This document shows, piece by piece, positions 35,584 through 44,367 of a stretch of 64,000 nucleotides of DNA. The notes below the pieces were generated by a model. The model had not been told where the DNA came from. It was given only the letters and a program-made list of their open reading frames with translations, and ran no database searches. Source of the stretch: Pedobacter sp. Leaf170 (GTDB lineage: Bacteria; Bacteroidota; Bacteroidia; Sphingobacteriales; Sphingobacteriaceae). The stretch is from positions 186,001-250,000 of the forward strand of contig NZ_CAKLBP010000003.1 in NCBI RefSeq assembly GCF_920984665.1, written 5' to 3'. Position numbers and translations under genes: made by a program. Position 1 is the stretch's first letter, and each line of letters begins with the position of its first letter.

Positions 35584-36576
35584 ATGAACATCCCTACTCT
35601 TGTTACCATCATAATACCTACTTACAACAGAGAATCCAAAATTGGTGACGCTATCGAAAGTGCTATAAATCAAACCTATCCAAATAAACAAATTATTGTA
35701 ATAGATGATGGTTCTAAAGACAATACTGCAGAATTAGTCAAAAATAAATACCCAACGGTAGAATACTTTTACAAAGAGAATGGTGGCCAGGCTTCTGCCA
35801 GAAATTTGGGCTTAAGTAAATCGAATGGCGAAATGATTGCGTCCCTTGATTCTGATGATATTTGGTATCCTGAATTCCTTCAAAAGTGTATAGATAAGCT
35901 AACTACAGATAACTTAGATTTCGTTTTTGCTAATTGGGACCAGGATAAAAAGGTTGGAGATAGCTGGGATTTTTTAGTTAACGACCCTTATTTAAAAAAA
36001 TATAAAGATAACAGAAAAGGTGATTGGGTAAATTTAGACTATGCAGATCTGAGAGAACTTTACATTCAAGCTTGTCCTTCTCCATCATCATCTGTTGTAT
36101 TAAGAAAATCTTCAATAGTTTCTGGCTGGGCAGAAAATATAAATATTGGAGATGATTGGTATTTATATTTAGAGATGATTTTAAATAAACAGCCAAAGGC
36201 TGCATATTCTTTAGAAAGGTTATGGCGAAAACGTATTGATGATATTAATATTTTTGATGGCAGACATTGGCATGAGGTTTTAGAACATCTATACATTGCC
36301 GACTTAAGTTTAAAGATGGATAAATTCAATCATCTTTTAACAAAAAAAGAACTGTTGATAATGCAAAAAAGGTATATGGAAAGTTTGGTAGAGCTATCTA
36401 AACATCATCTCTTGCGAAATCACAACATCTCGAATTCAATAAAACTCCTAAAAAAATCTTTTAGTGTAAGCGTTCCCTACACATTAAAAACGATTCCAAA
36501 AATTTATATTGAGGCAATTGAGCGAGAAATTAATCGTAAAATGAAAAAAGATAAAGCTCAAAAAAAGATTTTATAA
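35584..36576 (+). CDS. glycosyltransferase family 2
   Basis: The 330-residue enzyme has TIIIPTYNRESKI, VIDDGSKDNT, GGQASARNLGLSKS and the DSDDIW metal motif, a textbook GT2 domain in the first 220 residues. The C-terminal 100 residues are basic and helical. It is the last gene of the plus-strand run and faces the convergent GT14 gene. Donor and acceptor unknown. Confidence 0.9.
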   Translation: MNIPTLVTIIIPTYNRESKIGDAIESAINQTYPNKQIIVIDDGSKDNTAELVKNKYPTVEYFYKENGGQASARNLGLSKSNGEMIASLDSDDIWYPEFLQKCIDKLTTDNLDFVFANWDQDKKVGDSWDFLVNDPYLKKYKDNRKGDWVNLDYADLRELYIQACPSPSSSVVLRKSSIVSGWAENINIGDDWYLYLEMILNKQPKAAYSLERLWRKRIDDINIFDGRHWHEVLEHLYIADLSLKMDKFNHLLTKKELLIMQKRYMESLVELSKHHLLRNHNISNSIKLLKKSFSVSVPYTLKTIPKIYIEAIEREINRKMKKDKAQKKIL

Positions 36577-36627
36577 AATTTCAACTTTAATCTAAGAAGG
36601 TCTTTATATTATAAAAGGAGGCTAATC

Positions 36628-37476
36628 TTAAGGCATTTTGTCAAGTTTATCTAAAATTTCAGCATCTACCGCAATATCAAACTTTCTTGCGAAAATCATC
36701 TCTGAATTAGTTATTGCATTTAAATCGCCTATACTTAGTATTCTTGGATGAGCACTATCTTCCGGCCATTCAATATATCGCAAATTATCATTTGTTGTAT
36801 TCTTGCCGTGTTCAGAATTCATGATTATACTAGCAATTACAAACTCATCAGAGCCCCAGCTATATTTAAAAAATTTTTTGAGCTCTTTATTGTTATGTAA
36901 TTTCGATGTTAAATATACTGCACAATCGTAACTAATCGTCCACCAAGACGATTTACTCCCTCCGTGAAACTCCATGCCATCAGGAAACTTACGCTTTTTA
37001 CTAACCAGATTAAGTATGTTTTGCAGAAAATATTTGCCTTTAAATTTGGCATCTGTAAAATGAAACTTTTCGTATCTGTCTAAAGCTTCACTAAACCAAA
37101 CCGAATCTTTTTCTTCTATGTGTAGGAAATTTTTGCCCAATCTTTTTGAAAAATACTCATAAATATATTCAGAAGAATGAATCGGATAATCTTGTCCACT
37201 TATTAGGTTAACAAAATCATAGTTTTGATTGTAATCTACAACCTCCTTTAAAGATTGAATTATTGCATTGGTAAAACTCCAGCCACCCCAGTTGCAGGTA
37301 ATTCTGGATTTTATAAACTTAACTCTTGGTATCTTTAGTAAGAATTCATATTCTAATATATCCACCTTATTATCTACGTGTATATAAATATCAAAAAATG
37401 GATGGTTCAAGCGTTCTACTAGTCGCAAAACTTGCCGTGGATTCTTATGAACCATTAAAATATGTGCAATACGCAT
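36628..37476 (-). CDS. GT14 (core-2/I-branching type) glycosyltransferase, second copy
   Basis: The 282-residue enzyme is a paralogue of the gene at 27406, with the same landmarks: MRIAHILMVHKNPRQ, IYIHVDNK, FVNLISGQDYPI, SWWTISYDCAVYL and SWGSDEFVIAS. The two share motif order but differ clearly between motifs, so they are old duplicates with perhaps different acceptors. It lies 24 bp downstream of the GT39 gene on the minus strand. Confidence 0.9.
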   Translation of the reverse strand: MRIAHILMVHKNPRQVLRLVERLNHPFFDIYIHVDNKVDILEYEFLLKIPRVKFIKSRITCNWGGWSFTNAIIQSLKEVVDYNQNYDFVNLISGQDYPIHSSEYIYEYFSKRLGKNFLHIEEKDSVWFSEALDRYEKFHFTDAKFKGKYFLQNILNLVSKKRKFPDGMEFHGGSKSSWWTISYDCAVYLTSKLHNNKELKKFFKYSWGSDEFVIASIIMNSEHGKNTTNDNLRYIEWPEDSAHPRILSIGDLNAITNSEMIFARKFDIAVDAEILDKLDKMP

Positions 37477-37500
37477 TTAGGGACAATTTAAAATTGGCGT

Positions 37501-39126
37501 CTATTCTATCTTAAATAAATAAACGCTAATATCCAGTGTTTCCACTGACTTAATAATTTTTCCGGTTTTTGATAATTGACTTCGAAGATTTTCTGCTGGA
37601 ACGCTTTTATTGTTATAATACCATTTCGGTATATTAATGGGATCGCCAACGTTTGAAAGATATCGATTATTAAATATAACCCATACTCTTTTTTTCTTCT
37701 TAAATTTATTAAAATCCTGGGTTAAATTTACATTATAATCAGCAAGATTTTTAGAAATTCCCCGAAAATCCCTCCCCTTTATTGCGTAAAATTTATATTT
37801 ATTCAGTTTTTCAAATACGTTGTATCCTGAAAGTTCATTCCAATATACATAAACAGCATCACCATCCTTATATTCAGAATTTACCATATTAAATATTTCC
37901 TTTTGATATGATTTTTTATGAACGTAAAAGGTACTCTCATCTTCAACTGATTTAAATGATTGTATGCAAGGGGAAATTAATAATAGTACAACCAATGTTA
38001 TCTTTAAAAGTTTAGTTTTTTTACCAGAATTAATGTTATCAATGCAAATACCCACAAAAATTATAAATATTGGCGCTATAAATAACCAGAAGCGTTCTGT
38101 TAATGGATAATATTCTAAACCAGAGGCTAAAAATACCAGTAGCAAAGGCGTAATTAATAAAAAAAAATATTCTTTAGATGATTTAAAACAACAATAAATT
38201 CCACCTAAGATTAGTGTAAGTGGTATCCATGGCATTTTAACGATAATATTTAATAAATGTCCATCGCCACCATCGCTTGCAAAATTCCATAATAACCCAA
38301 GCGGATAGTCAAGCATGCGATAAAAACTTGTAAAAAACCATTTTAATTCAGATAATGATTTTGGTGGCAGAGGCATGAAATTATCGTAAAACCTAAACCA
38401 TGTAACAACCCACTCCGCATCAGGAGTTTTATTTATAAATAAAAAAAATAAAGTAATGAAGCTAATTAACCAGGTAAAAAAGGGAATAAAGCTTTTAAAT
38501 AAAAGCCGCCATTGTTTAGTTATCATGTAATAAAGCGATAAACCAATACCAATTCCACCTAAAATAAATACTGATGAGTAAGAAAACCATAATAAAATGG
38601 CCCCGGAAAAACTTAATATGATAGAATCAGATATATTTTCTAAATTTTTAAATCGTAGAATAACATAAAAAGCCAAAATTGAGCATAGTAATTCTGTTGA
38701 GTATTGTTTTATTTCTACTGAATGGTAAATAAATGCTGGAGATAGACATATAATGGCAATGGAAATAAACAGTCCCCATTTTTTAAGGAAAAATTTTGCA
38801 ACCGGAATAAATACAAAAATTGATAGAATACCTGTTAATAGAGGTAAAATCCTCAAGCTATACTGACTGTTTCCTAGCAACTTTAAAAAAAATTTAACAA
38901 CTAAAAGAAATCCAATAGGTGCTTTCTGCTGATAATCTAAAGGTTTACCAATAAGTTGCTTATAATCAAACCGCAATAAGCTAGAAACGAGGTAATCTTC
39001 ATCTAACCATAGTGATCTATCAGCTATATAATGAAAAAGTCTTAAGGAAGTGCCTAGAAAAACGACCAAAACAATTAGCCAATCGACTAATTTATAGTTA
39101 TTTAATTCTTTTTTTAAGAGCAACAT
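37501..39126 (-). CDS. GT39-type integral membrane glycosyltransferase
   Basis: The protein has about ten to twelve membrane segments with the family motif SLWLDEDYL near the first periplasmic loop, holding the catalytic Asp-Glu, as in PMT/ArnT-like enzymes. These use polyprenyl-phosphate sugars on the periplasmic side. I prefer ATG 39126 (MLLLKKELNN), but ATG 39153 is open. A hydrophilic C-terminal domain of about 130 residues follows the last helices. The neighbouring HAD-UbiA pair on the other strand could make its lipid-linked donor. Confidence 0.85.
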   Translation of the reverse strand: MLLLKKELNNYKLVDWLIVLVVFLGTSLRLFHYIADRSLWLDEDYLVSSLLRFDYKQLIGKPLDYQQKAPIGFLLVVKFFLKLLGNSQYSLRILPLLTGILSIFVFIPVAKFFLKKWGLFISIAIICLSPAFIYHSVEIKQYSTELLCSILAFYVILRFKNLENISDSIILSFSGAILLWFSYSSVFILGGIGIGLSLYYMITKQWRLLFKSFIPFFTWLISFITLFFLFINKTPDAEWVVTWFRFYDNFMPLPPKSLSELKWFFTSFYRMLDYPLGLLWNFASDGGDGHLLNIIVKMPWIPLTLILGGIYCCFKSSKEYFFLLITPLLLVFLASGLEYYPLTERFWLFIAPIFIIFVGICIDNINSGKKTKLLKITLVVLLLISPCIQSFKSVEDESTFYVHKKSYQKEIFNMVNSEYKDGDAVYVYWNELSGYNVFEKLNKYKFYAIKGRDFRGISKNLADYNVNLTQDFNKFKKKKRVWVIFNNRYLSNVGDPINIPKWYYNNKSVPAENLRSQLSKTGKIIKSVETLDISVYLFKIE

Positions 39127-39197
39127 GAGAATAAGCCATCGGGAATTCTGCAATATCGGAATTTTTAATAATTTTACACTAATTAATCTCCCCCTAG

Positions 39198-39875
39198 GTG
39201 AAAAATGTATCCCTTAATAATTTGGAATTAGTAATTTTTGATGTTGATGGCACTTTATATAACCAAAGCCAACTCAGAAAAAAAATGCTTTTTGCTTTAG
39301 TTTCATATTTTTTGCTTCACCCATGGAAGATTAATGAGCTTCAAATACTCTATCATTTTAGAAAAGAACGAGAAAAGAAGCAGGGCTTAAGCGCACCAGA
39401 GCTAGCCGAGCAGCAATATCTGTGGTGTAAGGAAAAGGTTAATAAACCGATTGATCACATTAAAAGAGTTGTAGATAAATGGATATTTAACTTTCCCAAT
39501 CGTTTTTTAAAAGAGTGTAGCTATCCTGGTATTAATTTATTTTTCGAAACCTTAGCTCAAAAAAACATTCAAATTGCAATTTATTCTGATTACGATTCAT
39601 TGAACAAACTTAAAGCAATGGACTTGAAAGCAGATTTATTAGTAAGCTCAACTGACTCAAATATCAATGCCATGAAACCAAATTCTGCTGGTTTAAATTT
39701 TATCAAATCGAAATTTAATATAAATGACACTAGCAGGTGCTTGTTTTTTGGGGATAGAAAAGAATTGGATGGAAAATGCGCCGAAAATGCGAATGTGCCA
39801 TTCTTTCTTGTTGAAAAAGAAGCTGCATCTACCTCATTATATAAGCACCTTGCTAAGAAATTGCTCAATCCCTAA
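39198..39875 (+). CDS. HAD-family phosphatase
   Basis: The 225-residue protein has FDVDGTL with the nucleophile Asp, IYSDYDS and the C-terminal LFFGDRKELDGKCA, the four-motif pattern of HAD phosphatases. It starts at GTG 39198, with no in-frame ATG near. It is 2 bp upstream of a UbiA gene of the phosphoribosyl-transferase type, which suggests that it removes the 5-phosphate from polyprenyl-phospho-ribose-5-phosphate. That substrate is inference from context. Confidence 0.85.
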   Translation: MKNVSLNNLELVIFDVDGTLYNQSQLRKKMLFALVSYFLLHPWKINELQILYHFRKEREKKQGLSAPELAEQQYLWCKEKVNKPIDHIKRVVDKWIFNFPNRFLKECSYPGINLFFETLAQKNIQIAIYSDYDSLNKLKAMDLKADLLVSSTDSNINAMKPNSAGLNFIKSKFNINDTSRCLFFGDRKELDGKCAENANVPFFLVEKEAASTSLYKHLAKKLLNP

Positions 39876-39877
39876 AC

Positions 39878-40933
39878 ATGATCGATAAAATTACCATCCC
39901 CGGAAACTCCACATCTGATATTAATTTCGAGGAAACCGAACTTCGTCCAGCAGGCTTAAAAGAATATATAGCAATAGCCAGACCAGACAATTGGGTGAAG
40001 AACCTATTTATGATACCCGGAATGCTTTTTGCCCTATCTATATTTAACACCACTTTAAATGGCTCTATTTTTTTAAAGATTTTTTTCGGTTTAACGAGTA
40101 TTTGTCTTATTGCATCGGCAAATTATGTAATTAATGAATATTTAGATGCTAGCTTTGATAAGTACCATCCACTAAAAAATAAGCGATCGTCTGTAGTTAC
40201 AATTGTTAAACCTTCCATTGTATACACCGAATATGCATTATTAGCATTAATAGGCATTACCATTTCTTTTTTCGTTTCTATCAAATTTATGTCAGTCGCG
40301 ATATTCCTCTTAATAATGGGGATTATTTATAACGTTAAACCATTTAGAAGCAAGGATAGAGTATTTCTGGACGTATTGACCGAATCGGTAAACAATCCTA
40401 TTCGCTTTGCTGCCGGATGGTTCATTTTTAGTCCGGCATTAGGCATTCCAAGCAGTAAATGGGATTTAGATTGGATCAACACATTTCCGCCTGCAAGTAT
40501 AATTATTGCCTATTGGATGGGCGGTGCATTTTTAATGGCCACAAAAAGATTTGCAGAATACCGCTTAATTGGCGATCCTAAAGTTGCTAGTTTGTATAGA
40601 AAATCATTTAAATTCTACAGTGAAAACAGTTTGCTGGTTTCAATGTTTTTCTATGCTATAACCTGTGCGTTTTTTATGGGGATTTTCCTGATAAAAGATA
40701 GGATTGAATTATTAATAAGTTTTCCATTTTTTGCATTACTTTTTGCATGGTACCTTAAAATTGGTTTACTCGATGATTCGCCGGTGCAAGGTTCGGAGAA
40801 ATTGTACACAAGAAAATGGTTTATGTTGTACCTGGTATTATTTACCATTTTATTGTGTGTATTAATGTTTATCGATATACCTTGGCTACACTGGCTTTTA
40901 AGTAACGCAAATAATTATAAATACAGTAGATAG
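39878..40933 (+). CDS. UbiA prenyltransferase, decaprenyl-phosphate phosphoribosyltransferase-like
   Basis: The 351-residue membrane protein begins ARPDNWVKNLFMIPGMLFA, has NYVINEYLDASFDKYHP (Asp-rich motif, near residue 82) followed by KNKRSS, and KRFAEYRLIGD in place of the second Asp motif. This is the signature of the Rv3806c-type group, which moves phosphoribose from PRPP to polyprenyl phosphate at the inner membrane. Nine helices are visible. The HAD phosphatase before it (2-bp gap) and the GMC oxidoreductase after it (5-bp gap) form one cassette. Confidence 0.85.
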   Translation: MIDKITIPGNSTSDINFEETELRPAGLKEYIAIARPDNWVKNLFMIPGMLFALSIFNTTLNGSIFLKIFFGLTSICLIASANYVINEYLDASFDKYHPLKNKRSSVVTIVKPSIVYTEYALLALIGITISFFVSIKFMSVAIFLLIMGIIYNVKPFRSKDRVFLDVLTESVNNPIRFAAGWFIFSPALGIPSSKWDLDWINTFPPASIIIAYWMGGAFLMATKRFAEYRLIGDPKVASLYRKSFKFYSENSLLVSMFFYAITCAFFMGIFLIKDRIELLISFPFFALLFAWYLKIGLLDDSPVQGSEKLYTRKWFMLYLVLFTILLCVLMFIDIPWLHWLLSNANNYKYSR

Positions 40934-40938
40934 ATTAG

Positions 40939-42375
40939 ATGAAATACGATAAATATGATTTGATTATAGTTGGAACAGGATTCGCCTCATCATTTTTTCT
41001 GCAAAAATATCTATCCAAAAATGATTCAACAAAAAAAATTCTCGTGTTGGAACGAGGTTATTTATATAGTCATGCAGAGAAGTTAAAAGTTAGGCGAGGC
41101 GAAACTTTACCCAATTCAAAATACGAACCAAAATGGGATGACCTGGTAGAAAACTTTAATCCTAAAAAAGATTGGCATTTCACAACTGGTTTTGGTGGGA
41201 GTTCTAACTGTTGGTGGGGCTGCACACCGCGTTTTATGCCTTCTGATTTTAAAATGAAATCGCTATATGGTGTTGCTCAGGATTGGCCAATTTCTTATAA
41301 TGATATAGAATCATATTATGAGGAGGCTGAGCAGATTATGCAAATTTCAGGACCTGATGAAACCCCATTTCCAAAAAATGGTAAGTATCCACTGCCAGCG
41401 CATAAATTTAGTAAGGTTGATGATATATTGCATAAAAAATACGGTAATCAATACATAAGCCAACCCACAGCAAGAGCGAGCATGGCAACAAAATATCGTA
41501 ATGCGTGTATGGCATCAAGTACTTGTGGCACATGCCCGGTAGATGCTAAATTTAGTATAGAAAATTCTGGTATGACTATCTATCAGGATTCAAGGGTGGA
41601 AATAGTTTACGGCGCTGAGGTTTATAAATTAGAAATCGTTAATAACGTAGCAAGAAATGTATGTTATGTTAAATCAAATAAAGAATATAAAATAGAGGGA
41701 GAGGTTATAGCCTTAGGTGCAAATCCATTTTTTAACTCAAATATTTTACTTAATTCGGGTGACAAAAACCCCTTAACAGGTAAGGGTTTTGGCGAACAAC
41801 TAGGTGTACAGGTTTTAATTTATTTAGATGATTTAAGTAACGCTGGCGGTAGTACTTGGGTTAATGCAAATGGATACATGCTTTACGATGGACCGCATAG
41901 AAAAGACCACGCTGCATGCTTAATTGAAGTTAATAATGCTCCATTTTTAAGATTTGAAGATAAGAAGTGGTTGAATATCGCGAGTTTCAGACTTATTTTT
42001 GAGGATATTCCTGCTGATAATAATTACATTACCACATCTGATAACAAATTAAAACCGCAGGTTCATTTTAAAGGTAGATCTGAATACGTTGAAAAGGCAT
42101 TAGCAAATGCAAAAGAAAAATTACCAGACTTATTATCATGCTTACCAGTTGAAAAATTCAAATATTTAGATCCTTTTCCAAATGAGGGTCATATAATTGG
42201 TGGAACCAGAATGTCAAAAGATGCCGAATCTGGTGTAGTTGATAAACATTTAGTTCATCATAAATATAGAAACGTTTTTGTATTGGGTGCTGGTGCATTT
42301 ACAACATACAGCGCATCCAATCCAAGTTTAACATTATCTGCCCTTTCTCTACACGCTGCTGATAAAATGTTTTGA
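40939..42375 (+). CDS. GMC-family FAD-dependent oxidoreductase
   Basis: The 478-residue flavoprotein has the FAD loop IIVGTGFASSFFLQ at its start, a cysteine motif ACMASSTCGTCPVD near residue 194, and the C-terminal signatures GGTRMSKD and AFTTYSASNPSLTLSALS. GMC enzymes oxidise alcohols, often sugars. In this cassette it could oxidise a lipid-linked pentose or a polysaccharide residue; neither is shown. It has no signal peptide of its own, but the next gene encodes a small twin-arginine protein that could act as its exported partner. Confidence 0.9.
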   Translation: MKYDKYDLIIVGTGFASSFFLQKYLSKNDSTKKILVLERGYLYSHAEKLKVRRGETLPNSKYEPKWDDLVENFNPKKDWHFTTGFGGSSNCWWGCTPRFMPSDFKMKSLYGVAQDWPISYNDIESYYEEAEQIMQISGPDETPFPKNGKYPLPAHKFSKVDDILHKKYGNQYISQPTARASMATKYRNACMASSTCGTCPVDAKFSIENSGMTIYQDSRVEIVYGAEVYKLEIVNNVARNVCYVKSNKEYKIEGEVIALGANPFFNSNILLNSGDKNPLTGKGFGEQLGVQVLIYLDDLSNAGGSTWVNANGYMLYDGPHRKDHAACLIEVNNAPFLRFEDKKWLNIASFRLIFEDIPADNNYITTSDNKLKPQVHFKGRSEYVEKALANAKEKLPDLLSCLPVEKFKYLDPFPNEGHIIGGTRMSKDAESGVVDKHLVHHKYRNVFVLGAGAFTTYSASNPSLTLSALSLHAADKMF

Positions 42376-42376
42376 T

Positions 42377-42793
42377 ATGCAAAGAAGAAAATTTTTATTG
42401 ATAACAGGTGTCGCTGTTGGTATGGTAGCTATACCTCCTTCTTTATATTTTGTATCACCAAATATTAAAAAATATGCTGAAAAGCTTATTGAAAAAGAGT
42501 TGGGATATATGAAACTGGATAAAAAAGGAATAAACAATTATATTAATGATTACTTTGGAAGTTCTGCAAATAATGTTGTTGCAAATTTAAAGTGGAAAGC
42601 GCTATACTTCGGTAGATATAATTCGTTTGATTCTAATAATATTAATGATCTTTTAAAATATTATTTACTTTCAACAGATTTCTTTTTAAATAGAATGGAC
42701 ACTACCAAACCTGTAAAATATATAGGATTGTTTGACCCTTACAAAAGTCCTGTAGCAAATCCATACTCCTATTTATTTTTGCAGAATAGCTAA
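42377..42793 (+). CDS. small Tat-signal protein paired with the GMC oxidoreductase
   Basis: The 138-residue protein starts with QRRKFLLITGVAVG, a twin-arginine signal with a hydrophobic stretch, then a small alpha-helical domain with aromatic residues (KWKALYFGRYNSF, VKYIGLFDPYKSPVANPYSYLFL). It starts 1 bp after the GMC stop. The paired arrangement matches gluconate 2-dehydrogenase-like small subunits, but sequence similarity to that family is not obvious to me, so it may be a diverged or different partner. Confidence 0.75.
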   Translation: MQRRKFLLITGVAVGMVAIPPSLYFVSPNIKKYAEKLIEKELGYMKLDKKGINNYINDYFGSSANNVVANLKWKALYFGRYNSFDSNNINDLLKYYLLSTDFFLNRMDTTKPVKYIGLFDPYKSPVANPYSYLFLQNS

Positions 42794-42801
42794 TTTAGCC
42801 T

Positions 42802-43770
42802 TTAAACAATTTCCTGATAGATTTGCTTATAGATATCTTTCTGAAAAGGCCTTCTCAAAAAGAGCTTTAAAATCTGCTTAAATGCATAAAAATAATTATT
42901 TTGGACTTTAGCAATTTTTATCTGTTCTAGTGATAAATCATTTTCGATACGTATCAAAAGTTTTTTACTATTCTCGGTAAAATTTATAAAATATTGTGCG
43001 AGCTCAGATTTATCACGAAATAATTTAGTTAAAAATATATCCATCATTACTTTTTGCCTCTTGCCCCAATAATGGCAAACAATATTTTCAGCCGAACGGA
43101 TTTCTGTAACTTTTTGCAGAACTAAAGAGAATGCCAACTGTTCACTAACAAACCATCTGGAGTTTTCGTGAAATTGGATGGTCAAATCTGTAACATCATC
43201 CATCAAATTTGCAAAATCTTTATTCAAGGCCAAAACGCCCGTATTCCAGCTAAAATAAGTACCATCAAAAATAACTTCTTCACCCCCAACAATAAATTTT
43301 TTGCATGATATAAAATTCATAAAAGATTGAGGGAAATGACCCTGTCCAAAAGAAGAAAATTGCTCTACCGCATCACATAATTGATATTCTTTTTTATGCA
43401 AAAAAGATTTTCTACTATCAAAATTATTAAAAATATGAGCAGGATTTTGGATAAAGAAAGTATCGGTGTCAATAAAACATAGATCATCATTTGGATATTT
43501 CTGAAAAGTCATTTCAATAACTCCAACCTTTTTTAAATGTATATAGTCTGTATTTCTTTGTAGTTCTATAGAAAGTTCGGGAGTTAACAATATATATTCT
43601 ACAGCGGGATTATCAATATACTCAACAAAGAAAGATGGTGAATCTGTATAAACGATAATTCTTATATTCTCAGAGTCAAAATTCCATGCAAAAAAGCTAT
43701 GAATACAAAATAGGGCTCTTTTATATTCGGTTTCGCCGCCGTAAGACAACAGCACCAGGTTTTTATTCAT
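42802..43770 (-). CDS. GT-A-fold putative glycosyltransferase
   Basis: The 322-residue protein has a nucleotide-diphospho-sugar transferase pattern with a DxD-like FIDTDTFF (near residue 98), an N-terminal strand LVLLSYGGETEYKRAL and HYWGKR. No signal peptide is seen. It is a single minus-strand gene between the GMC cassette and the beta-helix lipoprotein. The family cannot be named with certainty. Confidence 0.75.
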   Translation of the reverse strand: MNKNLVLLSYGGETEYKRALFCIHSFFAWNFDSENIRIIVYTDSPSFFVEYIDNPAVEYILLTPELSIELQRNTDYIHLKKVGVIEMTFQKYPNDDLCFIDTDTFFIQNPAHIFNNFDSRKSFLHKKEYQLCDAVEQFSSFGQGHFPQSFMNFISCKKFIVGGEEVIFDGTYFSWNTGVLALNKDFANLMDDVTDLTIQFHENSRWFVSEQLAFSLVLQKVTEIRSAENIVCHYWGKRQKVMMDIFLTKLFRDKSELAQYFINFTENSKKLLIRIENDLSLEQIKIAKVQNNYFYAFKQILKLFLRRPFQKDIYKQIYQEIV

Positions 43771-44367
43771 GAATTCAATTATATATAGAGGGATAAATTT
43801 TCAATAAAATAATAAAAACTATTTCAGATTATATCAATTTTTCGGTAAAAAAATGATAATCTGCCAAACACCTACACTTTCGTGCCAAGGAAAACGAGAA
43901 ATAGTAACTATGTAATTGGTTGCTATTTATGCAAAAGATGAAATCTTTAATAAGATTATAAAAACTTAATGATTATTACATGATTAATCACATAAAATAA
44001 CATATATTGCAATATACTAAGCAAACCACTAAAAACATACCAATATTAGCTTTCGTGTATTATTTTTAATACGTAGACATTTAAGATACAACTACAAAAC
44101 ATAAAAATAGGGTTGAAATGCAATTAGAAAGCATTTACAAAATGCTTTTTGCTTTGTAATATTAGTGTCATAAAAGCAACGTACTAAAACAAAAACATAG
44201 CAATCATTATAAACAAAATACTGTGTTCAACCATAAACTAACAACTAAAATGAATAAAAGCTTGCCAAAAACTAAAACAAAGCAAGAATTTAATTGCACA
44301 ATAATCCAGCGTTATCCCGTTTTAAGGTCAACAAACAATTATTAGTTTATCTTTAAACATTAAGGAA
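43771..44367. other. intergenic region with orphan hairpin
   Basis: No gene of convincing length is seen in these 597 AT-rich bases. They hold a terminator-like hairpin at 44128, the palindromes TATATTGCAATATA (44003-44016) and TGATTAATCA (43981-43990), and a 31-codon ORF (44250-44345) I do not trust. Confidence 0.6.
44128..44152 (+). terminator. orphan terminator-like hairpin
   Basis: AAAGCATTT (44128-44136) pairs with AAATGCTTT (44140-44148) and runs into a short T stretch. No gene ends just upstream on the plus strand, so it could end a small unannotated transcript or be fortuitous. Confidence 0.35.

Noticed and set aside
40939-42375. Identification of the GMC enzyme as DprE1
   Set aside because: DprE1 belongs to a different FAD fold family (VAO-type); the GMC motifs here are clear.
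44250-44345. 31-codon ORF before the beta-helix lipoprotein
   Set aside because: No hydrophobic segment, no family and no clear translation signal; it could be a leader peptide but nothing supports that.
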